Source: Aphanomyces cochlioides
Taxonomy: Eukaryota; Oomycota; Saprolegniomycetes; Saprolegniales; Verrucalvaceae
DNA length: 64,000 bases
Direction: 5' to 3'
NCBI GenBank assembly: GCA_019828595.1
Contig: JAHQRK010000009.1
Span: 2,542,001 to 2,606,000, forward strand
Positions within the stretch are counted from its first letter, which is position 1, and each line of letters opens with the position of its first letter. Shown here piece by piece: positions 1 through 10,300 of the stretch. A program made the position numbers and the translations under genes. The notes below the pieces were generated by a model that worked only from the letters and a program-made list of their open reading frames with translations, had not been told where the DNA came from and ran no database searches.

Positions 1-769
1 CAAGAAATACATGAACAAGACTGTGAAACCTTTGATGCGATATCCAACTCCTGTTCAAGCCGATGTGTGGTGGCGAATCTTGTTTCGGATGCTACCCGTC
101 AACTCTCGCTTCTTTTTCCTTCAAGACACCAACCCTAGCATTATCGAATGCTCCTTTCCTGGTTGCTCAGCCGTCGAAACGATACAACACATCCTGTTCG
201 ACTGCAAGTTTGTCAAGCCTGTGTGGAATTGACATCAAGCAGCGTGGCGGCCGTTTGGTATTCCATTTACATGGAATACGATTATCAACCTCGACGAATT
301 CGCGGTTTCTGAAGAATGGGTGTCTCATTTTTCAGTGATTCGTCGTTTGTGGGTCCTTCTCGTTTCATCTTTGCTACGGGACTTTTGGATTCATCGCAAT
401 CGAACCAAGTTTGAAGGCAAAACAGTGCCATACATCCAGGCGGTCAAGGAAGTATCTCTTGTTTCGTGGACCGCAAATATCAGACGAATGCTCCGTGATC
501 CTACAATGGACAGTGATGAAGCAATGCAAGTCTCCGAGATAGTCGAAAAACTCAAGTCTCATACCAACTACACTTGGTTTTGGGAGAAGAACTTGCGAGC
601 GACACTTGTGTAAAGAAGTCTCAAGATTTCAAGACAATGCAAGAGCTCAATCGAACTCACGCAACGATTCAAGTGGCTTTCGAGTAGAACTTAGTAGTCC
701 TTGTTCCCCATTGGGTCGTCTAGGCAAATATTTATAGGGGTTAAAGGTCAAATATACCCCGATTGTCAT
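1..769 (+). mobile_element. LINE-C copy 1, 3' end (cut by window start)
   Basis: This is the 3' end of a non-LTR retrotransposon. It is nearly identical to the LINE-C copies at 3510, 11621, 31335 and 55476, and the window begins inside it. It holds the last part of ORF2 and about 155 bp of 3' untranslated sequence. There is no poly(A) tail. The copy ends in a stretch close to aaatataccccgattgtcat and is followed directly by the 14-bp tRNA-derived target-site duplication. Confidence 0.85.
2..613 (+). pseudogene. LINE-C ORF2 C-terminus, nonsense mutation
   Basis: This is the C-terminal part of a LINE ORF2 protein, in one frame apart from a TGA at 230-232. The copy at 31337-32869 has TGG (Trp) at that place, so this copy is disabled by one substitution. 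The visible domain is zf-RVT-like: a DVWWRILFRMLPVNSR stretch, then a Cys-x4-Cys ... His-x4-Cys cluster, then a tail with WIHRNRTKFE. In L1-like LINEs this domain follows the reverse transcriptase. Endonuclease and reverse transcriptase lie outside the window or were never copied. Confidence 0.8.
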
Positions 770-783
770 TGAGCTATACGACC
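770..783. repeat. 14-bp target-site duplication
   Basis: tgagctatacgacc, identical to the reverse complement of tRNA-Ile nucleotides 1-14. It follows the 3' end of LINE-C copy 1 and borders the tRNA spacer. Confidence 0.85.
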
Positions 784-1782
784 TATTATACTTATTCCCA
801 TACACACCACATCACACAACACACGTTCTCAAACACATTGACACACACACTTTTTTCCACACACACAAGAAACCTACAACATATCCCACACACCATCCAC
901 TCTCCCAACAAAACAAAACCTACGCAATTCAATTTGGCATCCGCTCGTCGTCAGCCCTCGACAGTCCCAAGCTTCATTCCTCGTGTCCTCTGTCCATATC
1001 CTTTTACACGCATACTATTTAATTATAAACGTTATTATTAGCAGAGAGTTTTGACCTACATTTTCGTCTTTAAAGTCATGTTTCTCAAACGCTAAAATGT
1101 TTTCCAAGTTATTTCTTATTGCATGCAAATCCTCATGAAATTCTTATTCGGCGGGTCAAATTTCTTATCAAAACTCAAATACTTTGCTTCAGTATGGAGA
1201 AACGTTCATCGTCGTTGTCGACCACTGTCAAGTGGCTCATTCATATAACGCCAACAAGCCAGGACAGAGCTTTGTGAAGGCAAAGCTACACGATCTTGAA
1301 AAGATTGTCGATCCCATTCGAGATGCTTCGTTTTGTTTATCCGTGTAGATTCCTATTTACATGTATTTTGGATGCATGCCTTGGCTGCCACGTTGAGGTG
1401 ATTCAAATGAAATTCACAGACTCAGAGATCATTGCAAACGATTGCATGACTACATCAAGACATGTCGGCGTATCTCGATGTGTCAACCATCGTAAACACA
1501 CGAGCGTTTGGAGCAAGCCTCGCGAAGAGACTCAACAGAACAAAAACAAGACTGCATTTGTCTTGTCAAGAGTATAGATGGACACTGCAGATGGACCACA
1601 GTCCGTGAAAGAGAGATTCAAGGAATGTCTTATCCATATGTGCGTAGAGGTGAGCACCTCTTTTCGTGCTGGACGTGGCATGAGGTGACTAGTACGAGCT
1701 GAGAAGAATACAGGAGGAATCCTAAGGAAAGGCAAGAATGTTGGGAGGAGAGGACGAAATCGGAGAAAAGGGGAAAAACGTT
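784..1782. other. tRNA-Ile spacer, copy 1
   Basis: This is a 999-bp spacer between a LINE-bearing tRNA target site on the left and the next tRNA-Ile gene on the right. It repeats five times in the window with only a few differences. The left 120 bp are CA-rich and would be the 5' flank of the minus-strand tRNA gene before the LINEs inserted. The middle holds an open reading segment resembling elongation factor P (separate entry). The right end carries the T-run that should terminate the next tRNA transcript. No other gene is convincing. Confidence 0.75.
1139..1348 (+). pseudogene. EF-P-like coding fragment in spacer 1 (tentative)
   Basis: This is a 70-codon open segment without an ATG, ending in TAG. 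It reads ...QYGETFIVVVDHCQ... followed by KPGQSFVKAKLHDLEK. The spacing of GE-x-F-IVVV, a KPG turn and SFVKAKL resembles the N-terminal KOW-like domain of elongation factor P (for example G-x-PYVV ... KPGKG-x-AFVRxKL in bacterial and organellar EF-P). The bases before it look like an intron 3' end or decayed sequence, so this could be one exon or a pseudogene fragment carried along with the tRNA repeat. The identification rests on motif resemblance only. Confidence 0.35.
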
Positions 1783-1854
1783 GGTCATACTGGGGCTCGA
1801 ACCCAGGACCCTGGCGTTATTAGCACCATGCTCTACCGACTGAGCTATACGACC
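1783..1854 (-). tRNA. tRNA-Ile (anticodon AAT), copy 1
   Basis: This 72-nt cloverleaf is read on the minus strand. The acceptor GGTCGTA pairs with TATGACC with one G-U pair. The D stem is GCTC/GAGC, the anticodon stem TGGTG/CGCCA, the loop CTAATAA with anticodon AAT, and the T arm is CTGGG-TTCGAGC-CCCAG. The discriminator is A, and there is no intron and no encoded CCA, as expected for a nuclear gene. Box A (TAGCTCAGTCGG) and box B (GGTTCGAGCCC) fit RNA polymerase III consensus. A run of five T on the transcribed strand at 1774-1778 is a plausible terminator. A LINE begins directly at its 5' nucleotide (1855), yet the gene is complete. Confidence 0.95.
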
Positions 1855-3339
1855 TGCCGCAAGTGGCAGTTCGATCAAAAACTCGGCCTCGGTATTCCGC
1901 ATGTGGCTTCGAAGCTTCGGACTCAGCGACTGCTGCGGCTCCAACTCTTGATGCAGCCCAATTCACCCAACACATTTGCCCCATGGAAGTTGCTTGTCAA
2001 GAGACAATTTTCCCGTGTCATGAACAAGCTGTATCGCGACACCCACCCGTTCGACTTTCTCACGTACTTCCCCAACCACAGCTCCAAGTGGTTGTTTTTG
2101 TGGGAGCTGCATCCTCTTTGGCACGACATTTGGCATCAATGGGCCGCCACACCTATGGCCAAGCGAACCGCTTCGCCACCAAGCCTCGAAGAACTTTTGA
2201 ACCTCCCCGTGTGGCTGACATCCTACCCCGCTCTGCAAGTTGGTCCTGCGGGTGCTACATCAAATGTCGTGAAGACTGCTCTGTGTCGTCGATGGTGTAG
2301 ACATGCGTCTCAAAACGGTTTCCACTGCCTCAAAGACTTCTTGACACGGCAAGGGACATGGCCTACAAGAGCTGCGTTTATTGATCGACTGTCATCCAAC
2401 AACCGTGCGGCACAAGTGACGTTACAAGCGAACGGCGCGATGGGATTTGCAGCACCCGAACGTGCTGGTCAAGTTTATAGCCACCTCACCAAGATATTCG
2501 ACCAAGTCCTCCGCACGTCTGGCGTTCGAACTGGAACTGCTTTGACCGATATCGATACAACAAGTCACCCTTTCAAGGCACTTTTCAAAGATCAATTGCT
2601 ATCCTTCGAGCGTTGGCCCAAGCGACTCGTATCACGTTTGGCGCATCACGCCCCTTCGGATGGAAAACCGCACCCAGTGGCGACATCGTCCCGCGTCGAG
2701 CAACAAGATATTGCGACCTACGTGCGACTCATCCGCAAAACATGCCGTTGGCCGCCTCCCCTCCATGGCGACGTTTGGTTTCGACTGTTGTTCAACATGC
2801 TGCCTGTCAACTCGCGCTTGTTCTACTTGCAACCTCAGCAGCCAGACGTAATTTGCTGTGTCTATACCAATTGCGACGCACCGGAGAACCAACACCACGC
2901 CTTCCACACCTGCTCTCGCGTGTATCCCCTTTGGCGTTTTCACGCGACCGCTTGGCGATGCTTCGGTGTCAATTTCGATTGGACTGCCATCACCAACATC
3001 GACCGCTTTCAAGTCAACGAACGCGGTAGCCAGCTTCAAGACATACTGTTTGTGCTCTGGGCTCTTCTGTGTGCTTCCAACCTTCACTATATTTGGACAA
3101 CGCACAACGCCGCCAAGTTCGAATCGAAGGAGCCGCCTCCGCCAGAAATTTGGCAAGAAGTCAGCTTCATCCGATGGCATGCATCGATCCGCAGATGGCT
3201 TCGCCTCCAAGAAGTTGACAGCCCTCAACGAGTGGAAGCAATTTCAGCAATCAATACTTTGCATAGACAACCTGTCTATCGCCCACTGGTAGCCAAGTAC
3301 CCGACTTTGCTCGCGCTCCAACCTTCAGCCCCAAATTAA
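1855..3339 (+). CDS. LINE-A ORF2 C-terminal fragment
   Basis: The frame is open for 494 codons and begins in mid-protein with CRKWQFDQK. It matches the end of the 1384-aa LINE-A ORF2. It contains the region between the reverse transcriptase and the C-terminus, and a zf-RVT domain with DVWFRLLFNMLPVNSR followed by a CCVYTNC ... HAFHTC cluster. There is no endonuclease or polymerase active site, so it cannot work alone. The frame happens to run on through the tRNA and spacer without a stop, which has no meaning. Confidence 0.8.
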   Translation, partial: CRKWQFDQKLGLGIPHVASKLRTQRLLRLQLLMQPNSPNTFAPWKLLVKRQFSRVMNKLYRDTHPFDFLTYFPNHSSKWLFLWELHPLWHDIWHQWAATPMAKRTASPPSLEELLNLPVWLTSYPALQVGPAGATSNVVKTALCRRWCRHASQNGFHCLKDFLTRQGTWPTRAAFIDRLSSNNRAAQVTLQANGAMGFAAPERAGQVYSHLTKIFDQVLRTSGVRTGTALTDIDTTSHPFKALFKDQLLSFERWPKRLVSRLAHHAPSDGKPHPVATSSRVEQQDIATYVRLIRKTCRWPPPLHGDVWFRLLFNMLPVNSRLFYLQPQQPDVICCVYTNCDAPENQHHAFHTCSRVYPLWRFHATAWRCFGVNFDWTAITNIDRFQVNERGSQLQDILFVLWALLCASNLHYIWTTHNAAKFESKEPPPPEIWQEVSFIRWHASIRRWLRLQEVDSPQRVEAISAINTLHRQPVYRPLVAKYPTLLALQPSAPN

Positions 3340-3495
3340 CAAGCCCCAAGTATTTATTCACAAGTCAAAAATCGCTGTACTCCAAAGCCCAAAGTAGAAA
3401 ATCTGCTGAAGCATTTGGAAGTGGGATGAGCCGTTAGTAGGCAATATTAGTATTAGTAGATATTGAAAGTCTATTAATATACCTCCCCATTGCAG
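1855..3495 (+). mobile_element. LINE-A copy 1, 5'-truncated
   Basis: This is a 1.64-kb 3' fragment of LINE-A that starts exactly at the tRNA 5' end. Its first base corresponds to position 9965 of the longer copy at 6286-11606. It retains the ORF2 C-terminus and the complete 3' untranslated region, and ends in ...aatatacctccccattgcag before the duplication. Strong 5' truncation is the usual outcome of incomplete target-primed reverse transcription. Confidence 0.9.
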
Positions 3496-3509
3496 TGAGC
3501 TATACGACC
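3496..3509. repeat. 14-bp target-site duplication
   Basis: tgagctatacgacc between the LINE-A copy 1 3' end and the LINE-C copy 2 5' end. Confidence 0.9.
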
Positions 3510-5200
3510 TCCCTGAAGACTCGGTCGCCAAGTGGCAGTCAATGGTGTACAAGTTCATCTTGACAAGAAAGCGACACAAGGAAGACAAGCACATGTCCTT
3601 GATCAACTCTGGCGTGGCGTATCATCCCAGCCTGGGTCTCAGGATTCCGCATATTGCGTCAAGAATTCGTGCTCAACGTGTTCAGCGACTTCAATTCCTT
3701 GTTCAGACCGACAACGAAGAACCATCGTTATGGTCTGTTCTCCCGAAGCAGCTCTTTCGAAGGTGCATGGAGCCGTTCGCAAGATACTCGTCGTGGGACT
3801 GCCTCATGTATCATCCCAACCACAACACAAATCACATGCGACTTGAAGTACTCCCTTTGTTGTGGCGGAAAATCTGGGCCAACTGGCATCGTATCCCCCT
3901 TACGCGCAAATGTCCTGAAACGCCGACACAATCTCAGCTCCCTACCATGTCTGTTTGGCTGCAAATTCATCCGCTGTTTTTGGTTCCTGGTTCCAATGGA
4001 CCAACCTCGCTTGCTGTCGCCCTCAAACATCATCGTCCCTTCTACAAGTTCCTCGCCCAAGAAGGCTTGCATTGCTTGGACGATTTCGTCACCACACAAC
4101 GCGTGTGGCCCTCCTATGAAGAATTCAAGTTGCAAATGGAGCCTTACGTTTGGCGGTTCCCTGGCGATGATTTTCCACGCGTGTTTCGCCATTTGTACTC
4201 CCTGCTTTCACTCATTGCGACCACTGTATGGCAAGTACTGGGTATCCCTCTCGTGGAAGCTGTGCCTCCCAATCATGAAGTTCAAATCCCCGTCGGACAA
4301 GTTTGGAAGAATGTCTTTGTTCCTTTTCAACAATGGCCGCGCAAGTACATCCGATCGATTTGCTTTTGCGCGCCACTACTCACCAAACAGCACCCCTTGT
4401 CGAGCGATTCAAGAAACAATGATTTGGCGATCAAGAAATACATGAACAAGACTGTGAAACCTTTGATGCGATATCCAACTCCTGTTCAAGCCGATGTGTG
4501 GTGGCGAATCTTGTTTCGGATGCTACCCGTCAACTCTCGCTTCTTTTTCCTTCAAGACACCAACCCTAGCATTATCGAATGCTCCTTTCCTGGTTGCTCA
4601 GCCGTCGAAACGATACAACTCATCCTGTTCGACTGCAAGTTTGTCAAGCCTGTGTGGAATTGACATCAAGCAGCGTGGCGGCCGTTTGGTATTCCATTTA
4701 CATGGAATACGATTATCAACCTCGACGAATTCGCGGTTTCTGAAGAATGGGTGTCTCATTTTTCAGTGATTCGTCGTTTGTGGGTCCTTCTCGTTTCATC
4801 TTTGCTACGGGACTTTTGGATTCATCGCAATCGAACCAAGTTTGAAGGCAAAACAGTGCCATACATCCAGGCGGTCAAGGAAGTATCTCTTGTTTCGTGG
4901 ACCGCAAATATCAGACGAATGCTCCGTGATCCTACAATGGACAGTGATGAAGCAATGCAAGTCTCCGAGATAGTCGAAAAACTCAAGTCTCATACCAACT
5001 ACACTTGGTTTTGGGAGAAGAACTTGCGAGCGACACTTGTGTAAAGAAGTCTCAAGATTTCAAGACAATGCAAGAGCTCAATCGAACTCACGCAACGATT
5101 CAAGTGGCTTTCGAGTAGAACTTAGTAGTCCTTGTTCCCCATTGGGTCGTCTAGGCAAATATTTATAGGGGTTAAAGGTCAAATATACCCCGATTGTCAT
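3510..5200 (+). mobile_element. LINE-C copy 2, 5'-truncated
   Basis: This is a 1.69-kb 3' fragment beginning tccctgaagactcggtcgcc directly after the duplication. The same first base is shared by LINE-C copies 3, 4 and 5, so all descend from one truncated insertion rather than from independent events. It carries the ORF2 C-terminus and 3' untranslated region. Confidence 0.9.
3512..5044 (+). pseudogene. LINE-C ORF2 fragment, nonsense mutation
   Basis: There are 511 codons in one frame, starting PEDSVAKWQSMVYK. A TGA at 4661-4663 stands where copy 4 encodes Trp. The segment covers the post-RT region and the zf-RVT-like domain (C-x4-C...H-x4-C). It also differs from copy 1 by one missense change just before the stop (ctcatc against cacatc). 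Confidence 0.85.
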
Positions 5201-5214
5201 TGAGCTATACGACC
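5201..5214. repeat. 14-bp target-site duplication
   Basis: tgagctatacgacc at the LINE-C copy 2 3' end. Confidence 0.9.
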
Positions 5215-6213
5215 TATTATACTTATTCCCATACACACCACATCACACAACACACGTTCTCAAACACATTGACACACACACTTTTTTCCACACACACAAG
5301 AAACCTACAACATATCCCACACACCATCCACTCTCCCAACAAAACAAAACCTACGCAATTCAATTTGGCATCCGCTCGTCGTCAGCCCTCGACAGTCCCA
5401 AGCTTCATTCCTCGTGTCCTCTGTCCATATCCTTTTACACGCATACTATTTAATTATAAACGTTATTGTTAGCAGAGAGTTTTGACCTACATTTTCGTCT
5501 TTAAAGTCATGTTTCTCAAACGCTAAAATGTTTTCCAAGTTATTTCTTATTGCATGCAAATCCTCATGAAATTCTTATTCGGCGGGTCAAATTTCTTATC
5601 AAAACTCAAATACTTTGCTTCGGTATGGAGAAACGTTCATCGTCGTTGTCGACCACTGTCAAGTGGCTCATTCATATAACGCCAACAAGCCAGGACAGAG
5701 CTTTGTGAAGGCAAAGCTACACGATCTTGAAAAGATTGTCGATCCCATTCGAGATGCTTCGTTTTGTTTATCCGTGTAGATTCCTATTTACATGTATTTT
5801 GGATGCATGCCTTGGCTGCCACGTTGAGGTGATTCAAATGAAATTCACAGACTCAGAGATCATTGCAAACGATTGCATGACTACATCAAGACATGTCGGC
5901 GTATCTCGATGTGTCAACCATCGTAAACACACGAGCGTTTGGAGCAAGCCTCGCGAAGAGACTCAACAGAACAAAAACAAGACTGCATTTGTCTTGTCAA
6001 GAGTATAGATGGACACTGCAGATGGACCACAGTCCGTGAAAGAGAGATTCAAGGAATGTCTTATCCATATGTGCGTAGAGGTGAGCACCTCTTTTCGTGC
6101 TGGACGTGGCATGAGGTGACTAGTACGAGCTGAGAAGAATACAGGAGGAATCCTAAGGAAAGGCAAGAATGTTGGGAGGAGAGGACGAAATCGGAGAAAA
6201 GGGGAAAAACGTT
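5215..6213. other. tRNA-Ile spacer, copy 2
   Basis: 999 bp, almost identical to spacer 1. Noted differences are gttattgttag for gttattattag near the middle and tgcttcggta for tgcttcagta in the EF-P-like segment. A run of A at 6206-6210 gives the T5 terminator of the next tRNA. Confidence 0.75.
5570..5779 (+). pseudogene. EF-P-like fragment, spacer copy 2 (tentative)
   Basis: Second copy of the 70-codon segment described at 1139-1348, with one amino-acid change (Gln to Arg just before YGETF). Confidence 0.3.
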
Positions 6214-6285
6214 GGTCATACTGGGGCTCGAACCCAGGACCCTGGCGTTATTAGCACCATGCTCTACCGACTGAGCTATACGACC
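6214..6285 (-). tRNA. tRNA-Ile (AAT), copy 2
   Basis: Identical over all 72 nt to copy 1, including boxes A and B. LINE-A copy 2 abuts its 5' end. Confidence 0.95.
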
Positions 6286-7332
6286 TCCGAGCATGGCCGC
6301 TCTTGGATTTCGCCCAACATGTTTGAAGCCCTCGACGAACGTGTGTGTGTCAACCCCGAGGAACACGTTGCTCAGTTTGGCGATTACAAGATCTCAACGA
6401 TTGTACCCAAGCTGGACGTCTCGGATGACCCTCCCCACCTCCCTACGTCCGGTCAATTTGTCGGCGGCACCAAGATCCAAGATGGCGTTCCCAAGCGCAT
6501 AGAAATGTCTCTTGACGAAATTCTCGCCGAACTACAAGACCTCGACACCAAGACAGCCAAAGTTCCATTGCATCTCTCAACCCAAGTCGAAGATGCAGTG
6601 ACCAACAGCTCGTTCAACCTTGCCCAACTCATCAACGACGGCCGCGTCGACATGCTGTGTAGCCATCTCGAGCGTTCCCCGATTGAATTTGGCTTGCAAC
6701 TGCACCGACTTTTTGATGAAGACCGTGCATGCTTTGAGTACTTTGTGAGACAACGCCTCCTCCATCGGTGGCTTCGAGCGACTTGGGGTGGAGACAAACC
6801 GTTCTCCCAGCTGTACTCATTGACGTGGGGTGTGCGTATGACCCGCGAGCACGTTCAAGCCATCTTCAGCAACATCGAGCTATTCAAGAACATCGACTTC
6901 ATCGATACTACCATTGACGGCGACGAGATTTCCCTCCACCGCGGCGACCTGGAAGAAGTGTTGGCTGTGGCAGAAGTTCTCTTGGCCATTCATGCTCCAA
7001 CGTACTACAACAGTGATGCTGCGATCGTGGCCTCTACCAAGTACCCGGTCACTGCACTGGCTTCTCATTTGGGCTCCCGCTGTTTGTCGGGCGTATCGCT
7101 ATCTGCCATATTGCTTGACACGAGCTTCGGCCTCTTGATTTGGAATATCATGGAAACGTTGTATGCCGGCGAAGACGAGAAGTCGCGATACGTCTTGACC
7201 ACGATCCTGGAATTCCATGAGGCTGGCTCCCTGGACCCCACCTTCGACAACCAAGTGATGTTCCAACCCGACACTCAGACACTCATGCTGGGAGATGTTG
7301 CGAACGCAACGTCTGTCGCGTTCCGTGGCTAA
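6286..7332 (+). CDS. LINE-A ORF1 C-terminal fragment
   Basis: This is the last ~348 codons of ORF1, starting at SEHGRSWISPNMFEALDERV. The region is mostly predicted helical, with no motif I can name. The NMFEAL stretch has counterparts in LINE-B (NNFFDVL) and LINE-D (NRFHIL) ORF1. It has no start codon of its own because the element was truncated on insertion. The frame overlaps ORF2 by 38 nt at its end, as in the full-length copy. Confidence 0.8.
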   Translation, partial: SEHGRSWISPNMFEALDERVCVNPEEHVAQFGDYKISTIVPKLDVSDDPPHLPTSGQFVGGTKIQDGVPKRIEMSLDEILAELQDLDTKTAKVPLHLSTQVEDAVTNSSFNLAQLINDGRVDMLCSHLERSPIEFGLQLHRLFDEDRACFEYFVRQRLLHRWLRATWGGDKPFSQLYSLTWGVRMTREHVQAIFSNIELFKNIDFIDTTIDGDEISLHRGDLEEVLAVAEVLLAIHAPTYYNSDAAIVASTKYPVTALASHLGSRCLSGVSLSAILLDTSFGLLIWNIMETLYAGEDEKSRYVLTTILEFHEAGSLDPTFDNQVMFQPDTQTLMLGDVANATSVAFRG

Positions 7333-10300
7333 GGTGGTCGCGGCCGGTCTCTTCACCAAGTTCCCCATACTCGAACTGACCACTGCCAACCTCAATGGGC
7401 TGAAAGACAACGGACATCTTGTGGCGCGGCGACTCCAAATTCCGACCCAAGCCGTTTTCTTTCAAGAAACCAAAATCAATAACATCAAACATCTCGAAAC
7501 CTTCCAACTCCACCTCAACAACGAAGTAGGCGTTGGCAAATACAAGCTCTTCACCAACGATCTCCGCACTGATCGCGTCGACTCACTCAACAATCGGCGC
7601 TGCGGTGTGGCATCGTATTTCCATGGATCCATGCCTGGATTCCTCGACCTGCAACACTTGACCACCCATGACCGACCTGGAAGATACATGGTTGTTCGAA
7701 CTCAGTGGGACGGCGTTCCTGTGTACTTTCACAACGTCTATGCCCCGGTTATCGCTCACTCTCGAGCACCGTTTTTCGACGATCTGCCTCGCGACTTTGA
7801 AGACGACAGCATTCACTTTGTCGGAGGCGATTTCAACTTACCCCTGGAGGAGCATCTGGACGCGACTCGACCTCGCCAAGACCACAACGCTGGTAAGGCG
7901 GAATGCATTGCCTGGCTTTCAGCACTTGGTGTTATCGATGCGTGGAGGATGCACCACCCCAACGAGCGCGTTTACAGCGGCCCTGGTCGAAGCAACCGCC
8001 TCGACTACCTGTTTGTGGACCAAGATATCGTCGCTCAAACGTACGCACGTTCAAGCTATTCCCCAAGCAGCTTTGCAGGCGACCACATGGAACACAAAGT
8101 GGTCCTCTCCTGCGAGCAGCGAGCTCCCGACCGAAGTTACTGGCGCCTCCCCCGTGAGCTCTTAAAGAACCCTCAAGTAGTCGCAGCGATCAAGGCCGAA
8201 GCCAATCAACTTTTGGACGAGATGCGCGCAGACGACACTCAAAACTTTGGCGCAAAGTGGTACGGCTGGTTGAAGAGAATGAAGAAGCGTCTCCAAGTCA
8301 GTCATCGCCAGTACATTGACTCGATGAAGTACACACTCAACAGCCTCAAGATGAAGTGGCTTACTTCCCGCCGAGCATTCGACATGGGACTCGTTGAGAC
8401 ATCCATTGTTAATACCGCCCGTCAAGCCCTTGACACTGCCCGCAGCGAGTACCGACAGTTCAACCTGGATCAGCAATTCGACTTTCACGCCAACGTCAAC
8501 GAGCGAGGTACCAGTCACTTTTTTCGTCGACCCAAGGGGATCAAAGTGCCGCTCTCGTCCGTGACAATCAACGGTGCAACGTCGACTGACCCGTCTGAAG
8601 TCAAGGCTGGTTTTACGTCTCATTGGAAAAACATCATGGTCACTCCAAGAGACCAACCACCGTTGAATCGGGCCCGTCGCCGAGCTATCATTCGAGCCAT
8701 TACTCGACGTCTCACTCAAGAACAGCGCGACGCTCTGGAAAGTCCTCTCACGGCGGAAGACCTGTGCGGCGCGCTCAAGTCTATGAACCCGAACAAGTCT
8801 CCTGGTTCAGACGGCTGGCCTGCAGCTTTCTTTCAAGTCTCCCCGGACGTATTCGCCCAAATCCTGCTCAAGGTGTTCAACTACCAACTCACCCATCACG
8901 GTCACCTCCTGCTCCAACAACGCCGAAGTGCAGTGGCGCTCTTGTTCAAGGCTGGAGACAGAGGCGACCCTGGCAACTATCGGCCGATTACTCTCATGTC
9001 GGTTGAAGTCAAGATTCTATCGCGGGCGCTGGCCTACCGTCTTGCACAAGTTGCCCCATACCTCGCTCACCCAAGCCAAGCTGGTTTTGTCCCTGGCCGT
9101 CGCTTGCACGACCACGTGATGCTGGTACAAGCATTGCAGACTTTCTGTACCAATGAAGACCACGACTACTACGCGACGTTTCTCGACTTTTCCAAGGCAT
9201 ACGATATGGTTGACCAAGGCTTTCTCTTCGACGTACTCAAGGAGATGAACATCGGTCCCACATTTGTGTCTTGGGTTCAGTTGCTTTACAATACGCCTCT
9301 GGTCCAGATCATTTTCAACGACGGTCTTGGCCCTACCATACGGCCTACCCGCGGAGTCAAGCAAGGTTGCCCCCTATCGTGCATGCTCTTCGTACTTTAC
9401 CTCGAGCCACTCGGCGAAATGCTACGCGGATCTCCTGATTTTGGTATTCCCCTTCCAAATGGAGACTCACTGACGAGCATCTACTTTGCCGACGACACGA
9501 CTCTACTCTCGTCATCCCTCCAAGCGGCGGTCGAGCAAATGGCAATTGTCGAAGACTTTTGCTCTGTGTCTGGAGCTCGTCTCAACGTTGCCAAGTGCAT
9601 GACTTTGGCGCTCAACAACAATCTCGATATCGAAGACATCGACGATGGTGGCCTCTTGAACGTCTTGCCGAGCGAGAAGCCAGTGAAATACCTTGGTATT
9701 CTCTTTGGCCACCGACTGCCGCGCGATTTTCAAGTCCAGCAACTGAACGACAAGTTTCTGGCTGCGTTTCAAACGTGGGGAAGTCGTGCGCGAACCATCC
9801 AAGGCCGCAAACTCATCGTATCGACCATGTTGTTGTCGTTGTTATGGCATGTCACGGCTGCAGTGTATGTGCCTCCAACGATGGTTGCCGTTTGGCAAAG
9901 AATGGTCAACAAGTACATCCTTGGTCGGAAGACGCAAATCACCGACCATCATCGCTCAACTATTTGCCGCAAGTGGCAGTTCGATCAAAAACTCGGCCTC
10001 GGTATTCCGCATGTGGCTTCGAAGCTTCGGACTCAGCGACTGCTGCGGCTCCAACTCTTGATGCAGCCCAATTCACCCAACACATTTGCCCCATGGAAGT
10101 TGCTTGTCAAGAGACAATTTTCCCGTGTCATGAACAAGCTGTATCGCGACACCCACCCGTTCGACTTTCTCACGTACTTCCCCAACCACAGCTCCAAGTG
10201 GTTGTTTTTGTGGGAGCTGCATCCTCTTTGGCACGACATTTGGCATCAATGGGCCGCCACACCTATGGCCAAGCGAACCGCTTCGCCACCAAGCCTCGAA

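Noticed and set aside
840..900. CA-rich stretch in the spacer as a microsatellite or promoter
   Set aside because: It is an imperfect CA-rich tract with no clean repeat unit or recognisable promoter element beyond base composition.
1738..1854. ORF extension of LINE-A fragments through the tRNA and spacer
   Set aside because: The frame is open by chance upstream of the element junction. The tRNA lies on the opposite strand.
2632..3228. 198-codon minus-strand frame inside LINE-A ORF2 (also at 10742 and 21203)
   Set aside because: It overlaps a recognisable ORF2 zf-RVT region in the sense strand and is only a shadow of its codon bias.
3654..4445. 263-codon plus-strand frame inside LINE-C
   Set aside because: The alternative frame carries the conserved ORF2 sequence; this one is its shadow.
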